Below are positions 1-8,053 of a stretch of 24,721 nucleotides of DNA, piece by piece. Below the pieces are notes generated by a model. That model worked only from the letters and a program-made list of their open reading frames with translations. It had not been told where the DNA came from and made no database searches. Within the stretch, counting starts at the first letter, position 1. Each line of letters starts with the position of its first letter. A program made the translations under genes and the position numbers. Origin of the DNA: Chrysochromulina tobinii (lineage: Eukaryota > Haptophyta > Prymnesiales > Chrysochromulinaceae); contig JWZX01002767.1 of assembly GCA_001275005.1 (NCBI GenBank), positions 1 to 24,721 on the forward strand. The letters are read 5' to 3'.

Positions 1-811
1 GAAGGCGAACAAGCCCTAAAGGGGCTCATCAGCCGCACTGCCGCGGCTGCTGTACGGTGTACGCTGGCTCTCGCGGCGAGAGAGAGAGAGTGAGAGCAGC
101 TCTCTGCCTCGCTCGGCCCATGGCCATCTGGAAAAGGGGGTGGCAGTTAGGTGGGAAGTCCATCTGGAAATAGGAAAGGGCTCCAGGGATGCTCGGTACG
201 CGGCGCGGCGAACGTGAGCACTGACGATGGGGGCGTGTGAGACCACAGCATGTGGCGCTCGGACCACAGTACACAAGACACAGAGATATCATGTGAGACA
301 GAGGTGGGGTGCCAAGCTTCGCTTCTGATGTGTGTGTGTGCGTGTGTGTCGGCGAGCCCGAGTTGCGTGTCACGCGCTGGCAAGAGAGCATGCGAGAGGG
401 AGAGGCCGAGATGCGCCGTGTTCCGTTCGGTTTTTGTGAGTCTAGTGGCCGTTTAGGCAGCATAGCCGCGTCAATAGCCGCGGGGTGTGACGATGCACAT
501 CCCACATGCAGCACGTGACCCGATCTGCGATCTGCCGACTGCCCCCGGCCCCGCGCATACAAGGTGCAGCGGGTGCGCGCAAAACACCGAGACAGCAAAC
601 GAAAAGACGAGACATTGACATAATCATAGTTCATACTCACGTCACCGAACATAAGTATAGACCAACAAAGTGTTTCAGAGTAGACGTCAGTATGTACAGA
701 GACCGCGTTCCGGCCTCACATTGGCACAGAATGCGAGCTCGCGGCACATACGTTCCTCGCGACGCTGCCTCTCACACGCCAACTACAGATGTGTGTGCAC
801 AGCAACCAGTA
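1..811. other. Intergenic stretch without a supported gene
   Basis: I see no conserved protein here. The longest open frame (29-652, minus, 207 codons, ATG) is low in complexity: it contains a His-Thr run translated from the TG repeat and Arg/Ser/Pro-rich sequence, and has no recognisable domain. Purine-rich GA repeats lie near 75-97 and a TG microsatellite at 329-349. The stretch lies 3' of the minus-strand gene ending at 812, so it may include that gene's 3' untranslated region. Confidence 0.6.
329..349. repeat. (TG)n microsatellite
   Basis: Alternating TG dinucleotides with one C interruption, seen directly. It lies in non-coding sequence and is probably length-polymorphic. Confidence 0.85.
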
Positions 812-2434
812 TTACTGATGGGCTGCTGAAGGACGTTGACGTAATGATGTAGACGTTCTGATATTGTGAACACCACGTAGGCGCAGGCGGACCATTTGAG
901 CCGGGGAGAGGACCAGTTGTGCCTGCGAGGTCGGAGCGGGCAGGTCGAGCAGCCGACTGCCCTTGAGTCGCATCACCACAGCCAAGGGCACGACCTGACC
1001 CTGCGCCTCAAGCCCAATTAGGGGTTCAATTAGGGGTTGTGGTAGTAGCATGGGACTCGCCTCCTGGGCAGCTCGCACCTCGCACAGCTCCTTGCACGAC
1101 TTCCGTGGCTTCTTGGCCGGGGGCTCCGAAGAGATTACCGAAGAGATCGTCGATGCCGCGCCGCGTTGAGCGTCGGGTCGGTCAGCCTCGTCCTGTGCTG
1201 TCACGGCCGGCGCCATCTTGGGCGCCATGTTGACATGCACCCACTGGAACTGGAGTGGACTCGGAGCCAAATTAGGACCGAGGAGGATCCCGCCGACGGC
1301 GAGTTCCATGTTCGGAGCTGCGGGGAGATACACCGCGCCCAATGGCGACACCCCCGCCATCACAGGAGGGCGGCGCGCGCTGCTTTCTTGATCGGCACTC
1401 GCTAGTTGACTGGCACTCCCTTTGGCGCTTCCTAATTTGGGTCGAGCCTTGGGCTCCTTTGGGGCAAGTGGCAGCCATTTGGCGGCCTTCGGGGCGACCA
1501 TGGCGAGAGCGCGCACGGGCGCCATGATGGGCGCCATGATGGGTGGTGGTGGTGGTGGCACTCTCGGTGCTGGCGTGAGCGGCATCTGCAGCAGCACGGA
1601 CGGTTGCAGCACCGACGACGGTTGCAGCACCGACGACGGTTGCAGCACCGACGACGGTTGCGGCACCGACGACGGTTGCAGCACCGACGACGGTTGCGGC
1701 ACGGACGGTTGCGGCACGGACGGTTGCGGCACGGACGGTTGCGGCACGGACGGTTGCCGCACGGATGGTTGCGGCACGGGCGGTTGCAGCACAGACGGCT
1801 GCATGGCCGGTTGAACCTGCGGTAGCATCGGCAGCTGCACCGCCCTTGCCATGCCCGGCGCCATGCCCGGCGGAGCAGGCGGCGGCATCATGAGTCCACT
1901 CGCGAACGGCGCCGGCGAGGGCCCTTGTGGTGGCTTAAGTGGTGGCTGCGCGAGGATGCTGTTTCCCAAAGTGGGCGGAGCCGGCCGCCCCCCCGGGCCC
2001 TGCTGGACGTCGATGGTCTTCCATTTGAACGCGCCTGGCCTGGCCGAGGCGTCGGGCTGCTGCAGCGGGCTGAGCTCGCAGACCGAGCGCCACTTGAAGC
2101 GGGGCGTGTGCTCGTCGTGCTGGAGCCTCTCGGGAATCGCATCGTGCTGGAGCAGAGCAAGCTCGGCGGCGGTCGCCGAGTCGCCATCGTCATCGTCGTC
2201 GACGACGACGTTCGAGGGCTCCGCCTGCTCGTTCTCGCCGTCGTCGCCCCGGGGACGCGATGGCTCAGCCCACCCGTGACGCTTCTTGAAGGGCAGGGCG
2301 CGGAGGTGGGCCACCGCCTCGAGGGCCCCCGGGGAGAGCACGGGGGAGGCGAGCAAACCCGGCGCGGAACTGTTACCGAGGGCGGCGGGGTCCCTGGCCG
2401 AAGCCAGCGCCACGAGCTCCTTTTCTTGCGCCAT
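812..2434 (-). CDS. Pro/Gln-rich repeat protein of unknown function
   Basis: A 540-residue protein of a family I do not recognise. The open frame runs 71 codons further upstream, but only to a GTG at 2647, so the first ATG (2432-2434) was chosen. In order it shows an acidic stretch (about 76-85, VVVDDDDDGD), two similar short motifs FKWRS (113-117) and FKWKT (136-140), a long Pro-rich region with tandem PQPSV and QPSSVL repeats (about 212-281), a PPPPPP tract, and a basic cluster AKKPRK near 440 that could be a nuclear localisation signal. The overall look is of a disordered, possibly nuclear regulatory or scaffold protein; that is inference. The open frame 5' of the ATG reads through a hydrophobic segment (WWVATLYKFGLCLFALA). 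An upstream spliced exon therefore cannot be excluded. The gene sits directly downstream of a duplicated gene 5' end (2765-2955). Confidence 0.6.
   Translation of the reverse strand: MAQEKELVALASARDPAALGNSSAPGLLASPVLSPGALEAVAHLRALPFKKRHGWAEPSRPRGDDGENEQAEPSNVVVDDDDDGDSATAAELALLQHDAIPERLQHDEHTPRFKWRSVCELSPLQQPDASARPGAFKWKTIDVQQGPGGRPAPPTLGNSILAQPPLKPPQGPSPAPFASGLMMPPPAPPGMAPGMARAVQLPMLPQVQPAMQPSVLQPPVPQPSVRQPSVPQPSVPQPSVPQPSVPQPSSVLQPSSVPQPSSVLQPSSVLQPSSVLQPSVLLQMPLTPAPRVPPPPPPIMAPIMAPVRALAMVAPKAAKWLPLAPKEPKARPKLGSAKGSASQLASADQESSARRPPVMAGVSPLGAVYLPAAPNMELAVGGILLGPNLAPSPLQFQWVHVNMAPKMAPAVTAQDEADRPDAQRGAASTISSVISSEPPAKKPRKSCKELCEVRAAQEASPMLLPQPLIEPLIGLEAQGQVVPLAVVMRLKGSRLLDLPAPTSQAQLVLSPAQMVRLRLRGVHNIRTSTSLRQRPSAAHQ
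1592..1801. repeat. Coding minisatellite with 15- and 18-bp units
   Basis: Read on the plus strand: one 15-bp unit (1592-1606), five 18-bp units of type cagcaccgacgacggttg (1607-1696), then seven 15-bp units of type cggcacggacggttg (1697-1801). On the minus strand they encode PQPSV pentapeptides and QPSSVL hexapeptides. All units are multiples of three, so changes in copy number keep the frame of the 812-2434 gene. Confidence 0.95.
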
Positions 2435-2764
2435 GCAGAGTTCACGTAGAGGACACGTAGACCGCTGGATGGCGTCCAGGACCCGGACCGGTCGCCGCGT
2501 GTCAAAGAAGTGCGCAGATTGACGCAACTCAACTTTTACGTTGATTGGCTTTGCATGCGCGAGAGCAAACAAACATAACCCGAACTTGTACAATGTGGCG
2601 ACCCACCACACTATATGAACATTGTAGTTATGTACATGTAGACCCACAATAGACTATTGTAACAATAGACGTCCCACACCCCTGATTCTCGTGCGTCTGG
2701 GACATAACTCTTAGCGCGTATGTCCCTCACATCACGCTGAGAAACATTTACTCGACGCTCTCCC
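2435..2764 (-). promoter_or_regulatory. AT-richer upstream region with palindromes
   Basis: The 5' flank of the 812-2434 gene. It contains the palindrome TACATGTA (2633-2640) and a nearly centred inverted repeat CTATTGT-A-ACAATAG (2654-2668), with another ACAATAG copy at 2646-2652. The local sequence is clearly more AT-rich than its surroundings, as expected for a promoter. No protein-binding assignment is possible from sequence alone. Confidence 0.35.
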
Positions 2765-2955
2765 AGAACCATCGTCGCCCGGTAAAGTCCTAAAGACTAC
2801 ATGACAATTGTAAAGTGGCCTTCTTGATCACGCTGCCGCGAACGTGTGGCGGATCGAGATGCGAACCATCCGCAACTCGTCTCACAACGTATCCAGGTTG
2901 AGGTATCGTCTAAGTCCCCTGCTCCGCAGGAAAACTCCTGTGTGTGAAGGAAGTG
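2765..2955 (-). pseudogene. Decayed partial copy of the 5' end of the 3024-4895 gene
   Basis: The segment aligns with about 4815-5025, which spans the start codon and upstream flank of the KHA/HEAT/LRR gene, in the same orientation. Shared blocks on the plus strand include aaccatcgtcgc, aaagtggcctt, ttgatcacgctg, gcgaaccatc and caggaaaactc. The copied ATG (2864-2866, minus) starts MVRISIRH, matching MVRVSLRY, then shifts frame and reaches a stop after five more codons. An extra 28 bases are present relative to the parent at about 2782-2810, bounded by two copies of ACTTTAC (minus strand). After the second ATG-like block similarity ends. It looks like a truncated tandem duplicate. Confidence 0.8.
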
Positions 2956-3023
2956 TGTGAAGGACCTTTGCCATGTCGTCTAGTCTACAGCTTATCTATA
3001 GCTCTTCGTCTTCCTCGAGGACG

Positions 3024-4895
3024 TCAGCTCTGAACACTGAAGCTGATGCCCTCATAGTGATCCGCACTGATGTCGTCGCGAACGGACAGGCTTGTGCACG
3101 AGACGTTGCTTGCGCTGCAGCTAAGTACAGAGCCACACTGGCTGAGTACGCGTGGGGAGCTGCATGAGCTGCATCGCCATATTCTGCTCTGTTCTGCCCT
3201 CCTCCCCGCCCTCACATGCGCCCTCGCCTCCGGATCCCTCGGGTCGCTGAGACGGTCGGTTGGAAGCCCACTTTCGTAGTGGCAACCTGCACTCGCTAAG
3301 CGTTCGATGTTGACCCGATGGCACGCCTTCATGACGTCGGCCGCGTCGCCTGATCCCTTGAGGTCGAGGCGCCGCAGGCCCGTGAGCAGCGGAAGAGCTT
3401 GCGCAAGTGCACCCATGGCTTGCGCCTCGTCCGCGAACGAGCATTCGTACAGGGTCAGCGATTCGAGCCGTGATGCGAAGCCTGTCTCCTCCGCAACATC
3501 TACCACGCTCGTGAGCCAAGCACTTAGTGCCGCAGCCTGAAAACTCACTCGGCTGAATCGAAGGTGGTTGAGGTGGAGCAAGCACGGACACGCACACGTG
3601 AGAAGGGAGCAGTCCACGGCAGAGAATACCTGATCGCTGAAGTTGGCGATGTGCACCCCCCAGACGTGTGGGAATCTTTTGGACACGTCGGGTGAGCGCA
3701 TGGCGATCGCAAGCGGAGCCCGAAGGCCCGCGATCAGGCCGCGAAGACTCTCAAGAAGCCGTCGCGAGCAGCGCGCGAAAAGTGAGAGAGCGTGCGGCGC
3801 GGCGCGCATGAAGCGGCCGACCAGCACGATGAGGTCGCTGTCGAGCCAATCAAAGACGGGAAGGTCGTGCAGCCGGTCGAGGACGGCCTTTCGCGCCGCA
3901 GCGCGCTGCTGCTTGAGGGTCTCTAGAACATCGCCCCCCCCCTTCGGATCATCCTCCTCGTCCGCATCCCAATCGCAACCACGTAACGGCGAGCGAACCC
4001 TTGGCGCATGCATCTGCAAGAGCGACGCGGGGAGCGACGCGAGCAACTCGAGCGCCGCAAGGCGCACGCCAGGCCCTGCATCGACGAGCCGTGACAGCAC
4101 GGAAGGCATCCACTCGGGCGTCGTCCAGCTGCCCGAGTGCGCGTGCCACTGCCTGATGCGCCCTGCCCCGACACATCTGCGTAGCGCCATGAGCGCAGAA
4201 GCGCGAACGCTCGCATGATCGTCGTTCAGCATGATGGTCTCGAGCGTACGCTCGCATAGTCGTCGTTCAGACATCGCCCCCAGCACCTCCAGCGCGGCGA
4301 TTCGAACCTGGGCCGCGTTGATCGCCCACGCACCATCGGGCTCATCCCGGTCGGCAAGTCGTTCCATCAAGATGGTGCACTGACTGTCGCACCCAAGTTG
4401 GCAGAAGCCGGCGCGGCCTCCGTACCGGCTTTGGCGAGCGCGGGTCGCGGAGCTCCTGCAGCTAAATACGTGCTCCTGGAGCCATTCTGCTCCAAGCTTC
4501 CGGATAGCTCGAAGCGCGCTGGCTTGGACAATGTATGTGCTGCCATGCCGCTGGAGGACCTGGAGCACAGACTCTTGGTGAGATAGCACCCACTCTGCGG
4601 ACATCTTGTCGAGCACCTCTGGTCGCTCGAATACGCTGACAGGATCGAGCGTCTCTGCGATTTGCGGTACCAAAAAATCCTCACCGCACGATATGAAGAG
4701 CATGTCGTCTTTTTCTATGAGCGCGAAATCCTCGTGGTCGAACTCGCCACCATCTGCGCCAAAGACTCGTTTGGCCGGCGACTCAAGGCCTAGCTTTCTG
4801 GTGGCGACCTCGAGAAGCTGAACCATCGTCGCGGGCAAAGTGGCCTTTTTGATCACGCTGCTGCCGCGTACGTAGCGGAGCGATACGCGAACCAT
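3024..4895 (-). CDS. KHA-like / HEAT-repeat / leucine-rich repeat protein
   Basis: A 623-residue protein starting at an ATG. Residues 1-75 (VSLRYVRG...ATLPATMVQLLEVATRKLG...DGGEFDHED...DDMLFISCGE) have the pattern of a ubiquitin-fold KHA or doublecortin-type domain: basic strand, LP-x-M-x-x-LL-x-x-A helix, then an acidic turn and D-x-LFIS strand. Residues 115-300 carry HEAT-like helical pairs (VRIAALEVLGAM, VRASALMALRRC, VRLAALELLASLP). Residues 343-392 (DLPVFDWL...LFARCSRRLLESL) resemble an F-box. Residues 415-545 contain leucine-rich repeats (RLESLTLYECSF, GLRRLDLKG). An F-box plus LRR would suggest a ubiquitin-ligase substrate adaptor, but this is inference. The last 70 residues are Ser/Cys/Arg-rich and unlike the rest; the true 3' end could differ through an unseen intron. 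Its 5' end was duplicated into 2765-2955. It is divergent from the TPR gene at 5229. Confidence 0.65.
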   Translation of the reverse strand: MVRVSLRYVRGSSVIKKATLPATMVQLLEVATRKLGLESPAKRVFGADGGEFDHEDFALIEKDDMLFISCGEDFLVPQIAETLDPVSVFERPEVLDKMSAEWVLSHQESVLQVLQRHGSTYIVQASALRAIRKLGAEWLQEHVFSCRSSATRARQSRYGGRAGFCQLGCDSQCTILMERLADRDEPDGAWAINAAQVRIAALEVLGAMSERRLCERTLETIMLNDDHASVRASALMALRRCVGAGRIRQWHAHSGSWTTPEWMPSVLSRLVDAGPGVRLAALELLASLPASLLQMHAPRVRSPLRGCDWDADEEDDPKGGGDVLETLKQQRAAARKAVLDRLHDLPVFDWLDSDLIVLVGRFMRAAPHALSLFARCSRRLLESLRGLIAGLRAPLAIAMRSPDVSKRFPHVWGVHIANFSDQVFSAVDCSLLTCACPCLLHLNHLRFSRVSFQAAALSAWLTSVVDVAEETGFASRLESLTLYECSFADEAQAMGALAQALPLLTGLRRLDLKGSGDAADVMKACHRVNIERLASAGCHYESGLPTDRLSDPRDPEARAHVRAGRRAEQSRIWRCSSCSSPRVLSQCGSVLSCSASNVSCTSLSVRDDISADHYEGISFSVQS

Positions 4896-5228
4896 CGTGC
4901 ACGAATGACGAAACTCACCGACGACGATGGCGCCTGACGACGACGCACTTGAAGGACACGCATGCCTTTCATGCGTATAAGACCGAGACCTGCTGCACAG
5001 GAAAACTCAAGGCGTGAAGAAGAAAGTGCGCCTTATCAAGGACGCGCTCAAGGCGACCGGGCGGGGCTAAGCGTTCAGCGGCCCGGCCCGGCGGCTGATC
5101 GAGTATGGCTGTGATAATAGGGGGTCCAGGGGTCCCCGAGCTAGTGTTAACCGCATCCGTATGTACGCCGGTCCGGTGTCTTGGGTGCCGACTTCTAAAC
5201 ATTGGCTGTGTATTAACATGAAAGGCGG
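4896..5228. promoter_or_regulatory. Divergent intergenic region
   Basis: A 333-base spacer between two genes transcribed away from each other (start codons at 4895 and 5229), so it must hold both 5' untranslated regions and probably a shared promoter. Positions up to about 5025 are the parent of the duplicated segment at 2765-2955. Short GC palindromes such as ggggtccaggggtcccc occur near 5125-5145. No defined element can be assigned. Confidence 0.4.
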
Positions 5229-6436
5229 ATGGCGGCGCCTGTGTGCGAGCTCGGCGGCATGAGTTTCGCCGAAGCGACCGAGGAGCGGCGATTCGGGCCT
5301 CTGTCCGTTGGCCAGCGCATTCGCATCACAGGCGACGACGGTCTCTCCAAACGGGCATTGCTGATGGCTTTTGATGGCGACGATGCGTACGAAGTCGAGT
5401 ACGAGGCGGGCGGCGAGGCAGTGGTGCCAGCGGCGAAGTGCTCGGCGCTGCTGGCCTTTGAGGAGGCGGGCGGTGCTGAGGCCGATGCCGAGCGATTTAA
5501 GTTACAAGGCAATGAGCTATTCAAGCTGCGGGACGCGGCCGCGGCGATTGAACAGTACGTGCTCGGGCTTCGTGCCCTCGCCTCCAAGGCGACGCCAGGT
5601 GCGAGGTGCCTGATACGCCCACCAGAAGGCACTGGGCCTCTGCGTTCCGCGATGGTGCTGACTAAGGACGCCAACACCGTTGATGTGTCCTACGAGGCCG
5701 ACGAGACGATCGCGCAGGCCGGGGGCAAGGACACGGCATCGCGGTTGCAGGAGCTGCTGCGACAAGCCGAGACCATCTCGGATGGTTCTGCAGAGGAAGC
5801 GGGCGCGCTTAAGCACGGTGGCGGTTGCGGGGGCGAGGAGGAGGAGGAGGAGGAGGGCGTAAATTTGGATCGAGTGGTCTTGGTGGTGCATGGCCAACAG
5901 CCCATGTTGCAGGTGGCGCTGCTACTCAATGCGGCCAAGTGCTCGCTTCTGCTCCAGCAAGGCGGCGCTGCCATCGCCCGAGCGAGCCGCGCCGAACGTA
6001 TTGCCGCGCACGACACATTCGATCCACGCACCGCCCTCCTCCATCGGCGCACCGCACTCGTCGTTTGCTCGTGCGCGCTGCCGCCCCATCCGCCACCAAG
6101 CTTGAGCATCTTTTTCCACCGCATGGCCGATCCGCCGCCTTGCCTCCGCGTTCACAGGCGTCTTGCCTCCGCGTTCACAGGCGCGCGGCGCTCAGCCTCC
6201 AGCGCTTCGGTCTGGCGACGAGCTATGCCGCTCGGCTCCTCGCAGCGCCCGTGCCCGACGAGGCCACTGCGGCCGCCAGCGCGGTCAAAGAGGCCAAGGG
6301 GCTGCTGCGCGACATCCAGCGGCGCGTCGTTGAGGTGCGTCGCTCGAATAAGCGGCTGGCCAAAGAGTTGAGTGAGTGGGTCGAATCGGCCATGCAGGCG
6401 ATGATCCCTGCCGGTCCCCCAGAGGGACACGGCTGA
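5229..6436 (+). CDS. TPR protein with Tudor-like modules (spliced)
   Basis: Two exons, 5229-6062 and 6203-6436, give about 355 residues. Residues 25-75 (VGQRIRITGDDG...AYEVEYEAGGE) form an SH3/Tudor-like module, and 125-160 (LIRPPEG...NTVDVSYEADE) a second. TPR helix A/B (AERFKLQGNELFKLRDAAAA, 87-106) is followed by the second Tudor-like module and a seven-Glu tract (203-209). The TPR array then resumes (LLLNAAKCSLLLQQGGAAIA, 231-250; TALLHRR...RFGLATSYAARLL across the splice). The C-terminus is a helical region. The TPR pattern is that of FKBP/PP5/TOM34-type Hsp90 or Hsp70 co-chaperones (GNELFK, NAAKC, ALxxRR). The frame change between the two TPR halves is what requires the intron. A chaperone-adaptor role is inference; no peptidyl-prolyl isomerase domain is present. 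Confidence 0.72.
6063..6202 (+). other. Predicted GT-AG intron of the TPR gene
   Basis: Donor gtttgc at 6063 and acceptor cctccag ending at 6202, 140 bases, phase 0. It joins HRRTALV to RFGLATSYA, restoring a TPR helix. An alternative donor three bases upstream (gtcgtt, 6060) is also phase 0 and would remove one Val. The intron includes a 22-base duplicated segment that carries an additional ttcacag. Confidence 0.6.
6139..6183 (+). repeat. Tandem duplication inside the intron 3' end
   Basis: Two identical 22-base copies, 6139-6160 and 6162-6183 (start cttgcctccg, end ttcacaggcg), with a 23-base period. Each contains a potential AG acceptor (6156-6157 and 6179-6180). Confidence 0.9.
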
Positions 6437-6844
6437 CGGCTGGGTAGTTCCCTAATGCTCGGGGGCTCCCTCCCTGCCTCACGCGAGGCGGTCAGACTTT
6501 CCGGCGGGCGGGTGAGGTCCCGCCTCGAACCCCTGCCTATCTGGGGCGGGTTCACTTTCTGGGGGCGGGGCAGGGCGCCAGGGCGGCCCCCGGGTAGGCC
6601 TCCGGCCGCCCTTGCCGCGCCGCAGAAGCGCCGTAGCGCTTAACGTAGTAGCGCAGGTGGCGAGGGGTAGCACCGGCGCCACCCGTAGGGTCCTGGGTGC
6701 GGAGGATGGCCCCGGGGTAGGACTCCGGCCGCCCCCACGGTAGCACCCGGGCGCAAAGACCGTCCGGTATATATTAGACTGATTCTCAAACTTATTCTCA
6801 GACGTTACTCGTTAAAAATCGTGACAGTCATATTTCCGTAACTG
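6437..6844. other. Convergent intergenic region with a short GC repeat pair
   Basis: This lies between the 3' ends of the TPR gene (plus) and the 6845-7672 gene (minus). It contains two copies of a GC-rich element, at 6585-6611 and 6708-6734, sharing ggcccc, ggtagg and ctccggccgccc. An AT-rich tail follows (about 6765-6845). No coding potential or structural RNA was recognised. Confidence 0.55.
6585..6734 (+). repeat. Pair of about 27-bp GC-rich direct repeats
   Basis: Copies at 6585-6611 and 6708-6734 match over ggccccCGGGTAGG and CTCCGGCCGCCC with one or two mismatches. They may be members of a short dispersed repeat family. Only two copies were seen in the window. Confidence 0.7.
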
Positions 6845-7672
6845 TTATCGTGGCGTCGCGGCGGTGCCGGTGGGCTGTGCTGCTGCTGGGCCGCTCGGCT
6901 CGACAGACGCGGTCACCAACGCTGTTGGCCCTACCGGTCCGACCGTTGAAATGCGGAGCCGGGTGAAGCCATCCACGTCCTTAAGTTCCTTGTCGAGCTT
7001 TCCGAGCGTGAGCTCGCCGGCGAGGGCCCTCATGGGACTTGCGGCTTGAGACGAGGGCTCTGGCAAGGGCTCTGGCGAGTACTCCGACCTCTTGTCAGCC
7101 GCGTGGGGACGGTAGAGGAAGGTCGAAGACACCTTCATCCTGAGGTCGCTCGCCAGTTGCGCGGCGAGCTCGCTCACCGTGGTGCCCGGCGCGCTGAAGT
7201 AGTGGATGGGCAGCTCTGTCAGCGCAGGTAGCGTGCTCGGCTCAAGCTCATGCATCATGAGCTCGAGCACCACCGCCCTGGGTGGCAGCTGCTCCCGCAG
7301 CGCGTTGGCGTCTGTGCCAGCGCCGTGCAGTCGGCTGATGTGCGACAGCAGGTCCGGATCCACAGACGCGCCGCCCTTGTGCTGCGCAGCCAACGTTTCG
7401 AGGCGCTCCACCATCGCAGCCTCGTCGAGTGCTCTGAGGTTCTCACCCTTGAGCAGCAGCTTGGAGCCCCTCGGAGCATCGAGCTGCACTCCGAAGCGAC
7501 CCGCTTCGTTGGCGGCATTGATTACCTCACCCAAGCACCCATTGTACTCGTCGCTCTTTAGCGAATGCAGTTCGACGGGCATGCCTACGTCAAAGTCGTG
7601 GCGCGGAGCTGTCGGCGGCGAGCGCGGCGGAGGCAGTGGCACACCGTCGTCGGTGGTGCCCGCACCCTGCAT
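6845..7672 (-). CDS. SH3/KOW-like domain hypothetical protein
   Basis: A 275-residue protein. The frame can be extended to a GTG at 7693, but the first ATG is at 7670-7672. A Pro-rich N-terminus is followed by an SH3/KOW-like module at about 27-83 (VGMPVELHSLK...YNGCLGEVINA...GRFGVQLD...LLLKGENLRAL). It follows a pattern I know from many algal multidomain proteins: NG-x-x-G-x-V, then GR-x-x-V-x-L, then K-x-x-NL. Residues 150-195 (GTTVSELAAQLASDLRM) could be part of a ubiquitin-like fold, with low confidence. The C-terminus is Ala/Pro/Thr-rich. I do not recognise a function. It is transcribed in the same direction as the Rab1 gene upstream, 381 bases away. Confidence 0.6.
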   Translation of the reverse strand: MQGAGTTDDGVPLPPPRSPPTAPRHDFDVGMPVELHSLKSDEYNGCLGEVINAANEAGRFGVQLDAPRGSKLLLKGENLRALDEAAMVERLETLAAQHKGGASVDPDLLSHISRLHGAGTDANALREQLPPRAVVLELMMHELEPSTLPALTELPIHYFSAPGTTVSELAAQLASDLRMKVSSTFLYRPHAADKRSEYSPEPLPEPSSQAASPMRALAGELTLGKLDKELKDVDGFTRLRISTVGPVGPTALVTASVEPSGPAAAQPTGTAATPR

Positions 7673-8053
7673 CGCGATCGCGAGTCGCGTCACGCAAGGC
7701 GCTCATGTGATCGCTTACGTTTCCCGCGTTTGTCAACTTTCGGTTTGGTCAAACTTTAGATATAAAGTTCGAACACGCTCCTGAACCTGATCCTTGTTCA
7801 AATCGTCTGCACCATGGTCTGTCGCACGACGGCGAACACCATAAACCGAACAATCCGCGCGGTCCTCTCGACCGGTTCCGCACATGATTGACGTGTTCAC
7901 GCAGCGCTGCTTACTCTGTTCGCTCGAGAGCCACACGATGCACGCGGAGACGACCCCGCGTGCGCGATCACTCGACGGCAATTGTGAGAGTTGGGCGCGT
8001 ATCCTAGGTGGTTGCGGCCGCGCGTGCCACGTCGGCGCGGCCGGCGAGGTGGC
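7673..8053. other. Intergenic region upstream of 6845-7672
   Basis: This covers the 3' flank of Rab1 and the 5' flank of the next minus-strand gene. It is locally AT-richer around 7725-7770 (cggtttggtcaaactttag). The motif ttgttcaaatc (about 7793) superficially resembles a tRNA T-loop but has no pairing arm. I see no gene. Confidence 0.5.

Noticed and set aside
29-652. 207-codon minus-strand open frame
   Set aside because: Low-complexity translation including a His-Thr run from the TG repeat; no domain, and composition typical of chance open frames in GC-rich DNA.
1592-1801. Possible CRISPR array
   Set aside because: Units are contiguous 15- and 18-bp coding repeats with no unique spacers, in a eukaryotic gene.
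1888-2532. 214-codon minus-strand frame overlapping the Pro/Gln-rich gene
   Set aside because: Arg/Ser/Pro-rich out-of-frame shadow without motifs.
7785-7815. Possible tRNA 3' half (ttgttcaaatc ... gcacca)
   Set aside because: The putative T stem does not pair and no acceptor, D or anticodon arm can be found upstream.
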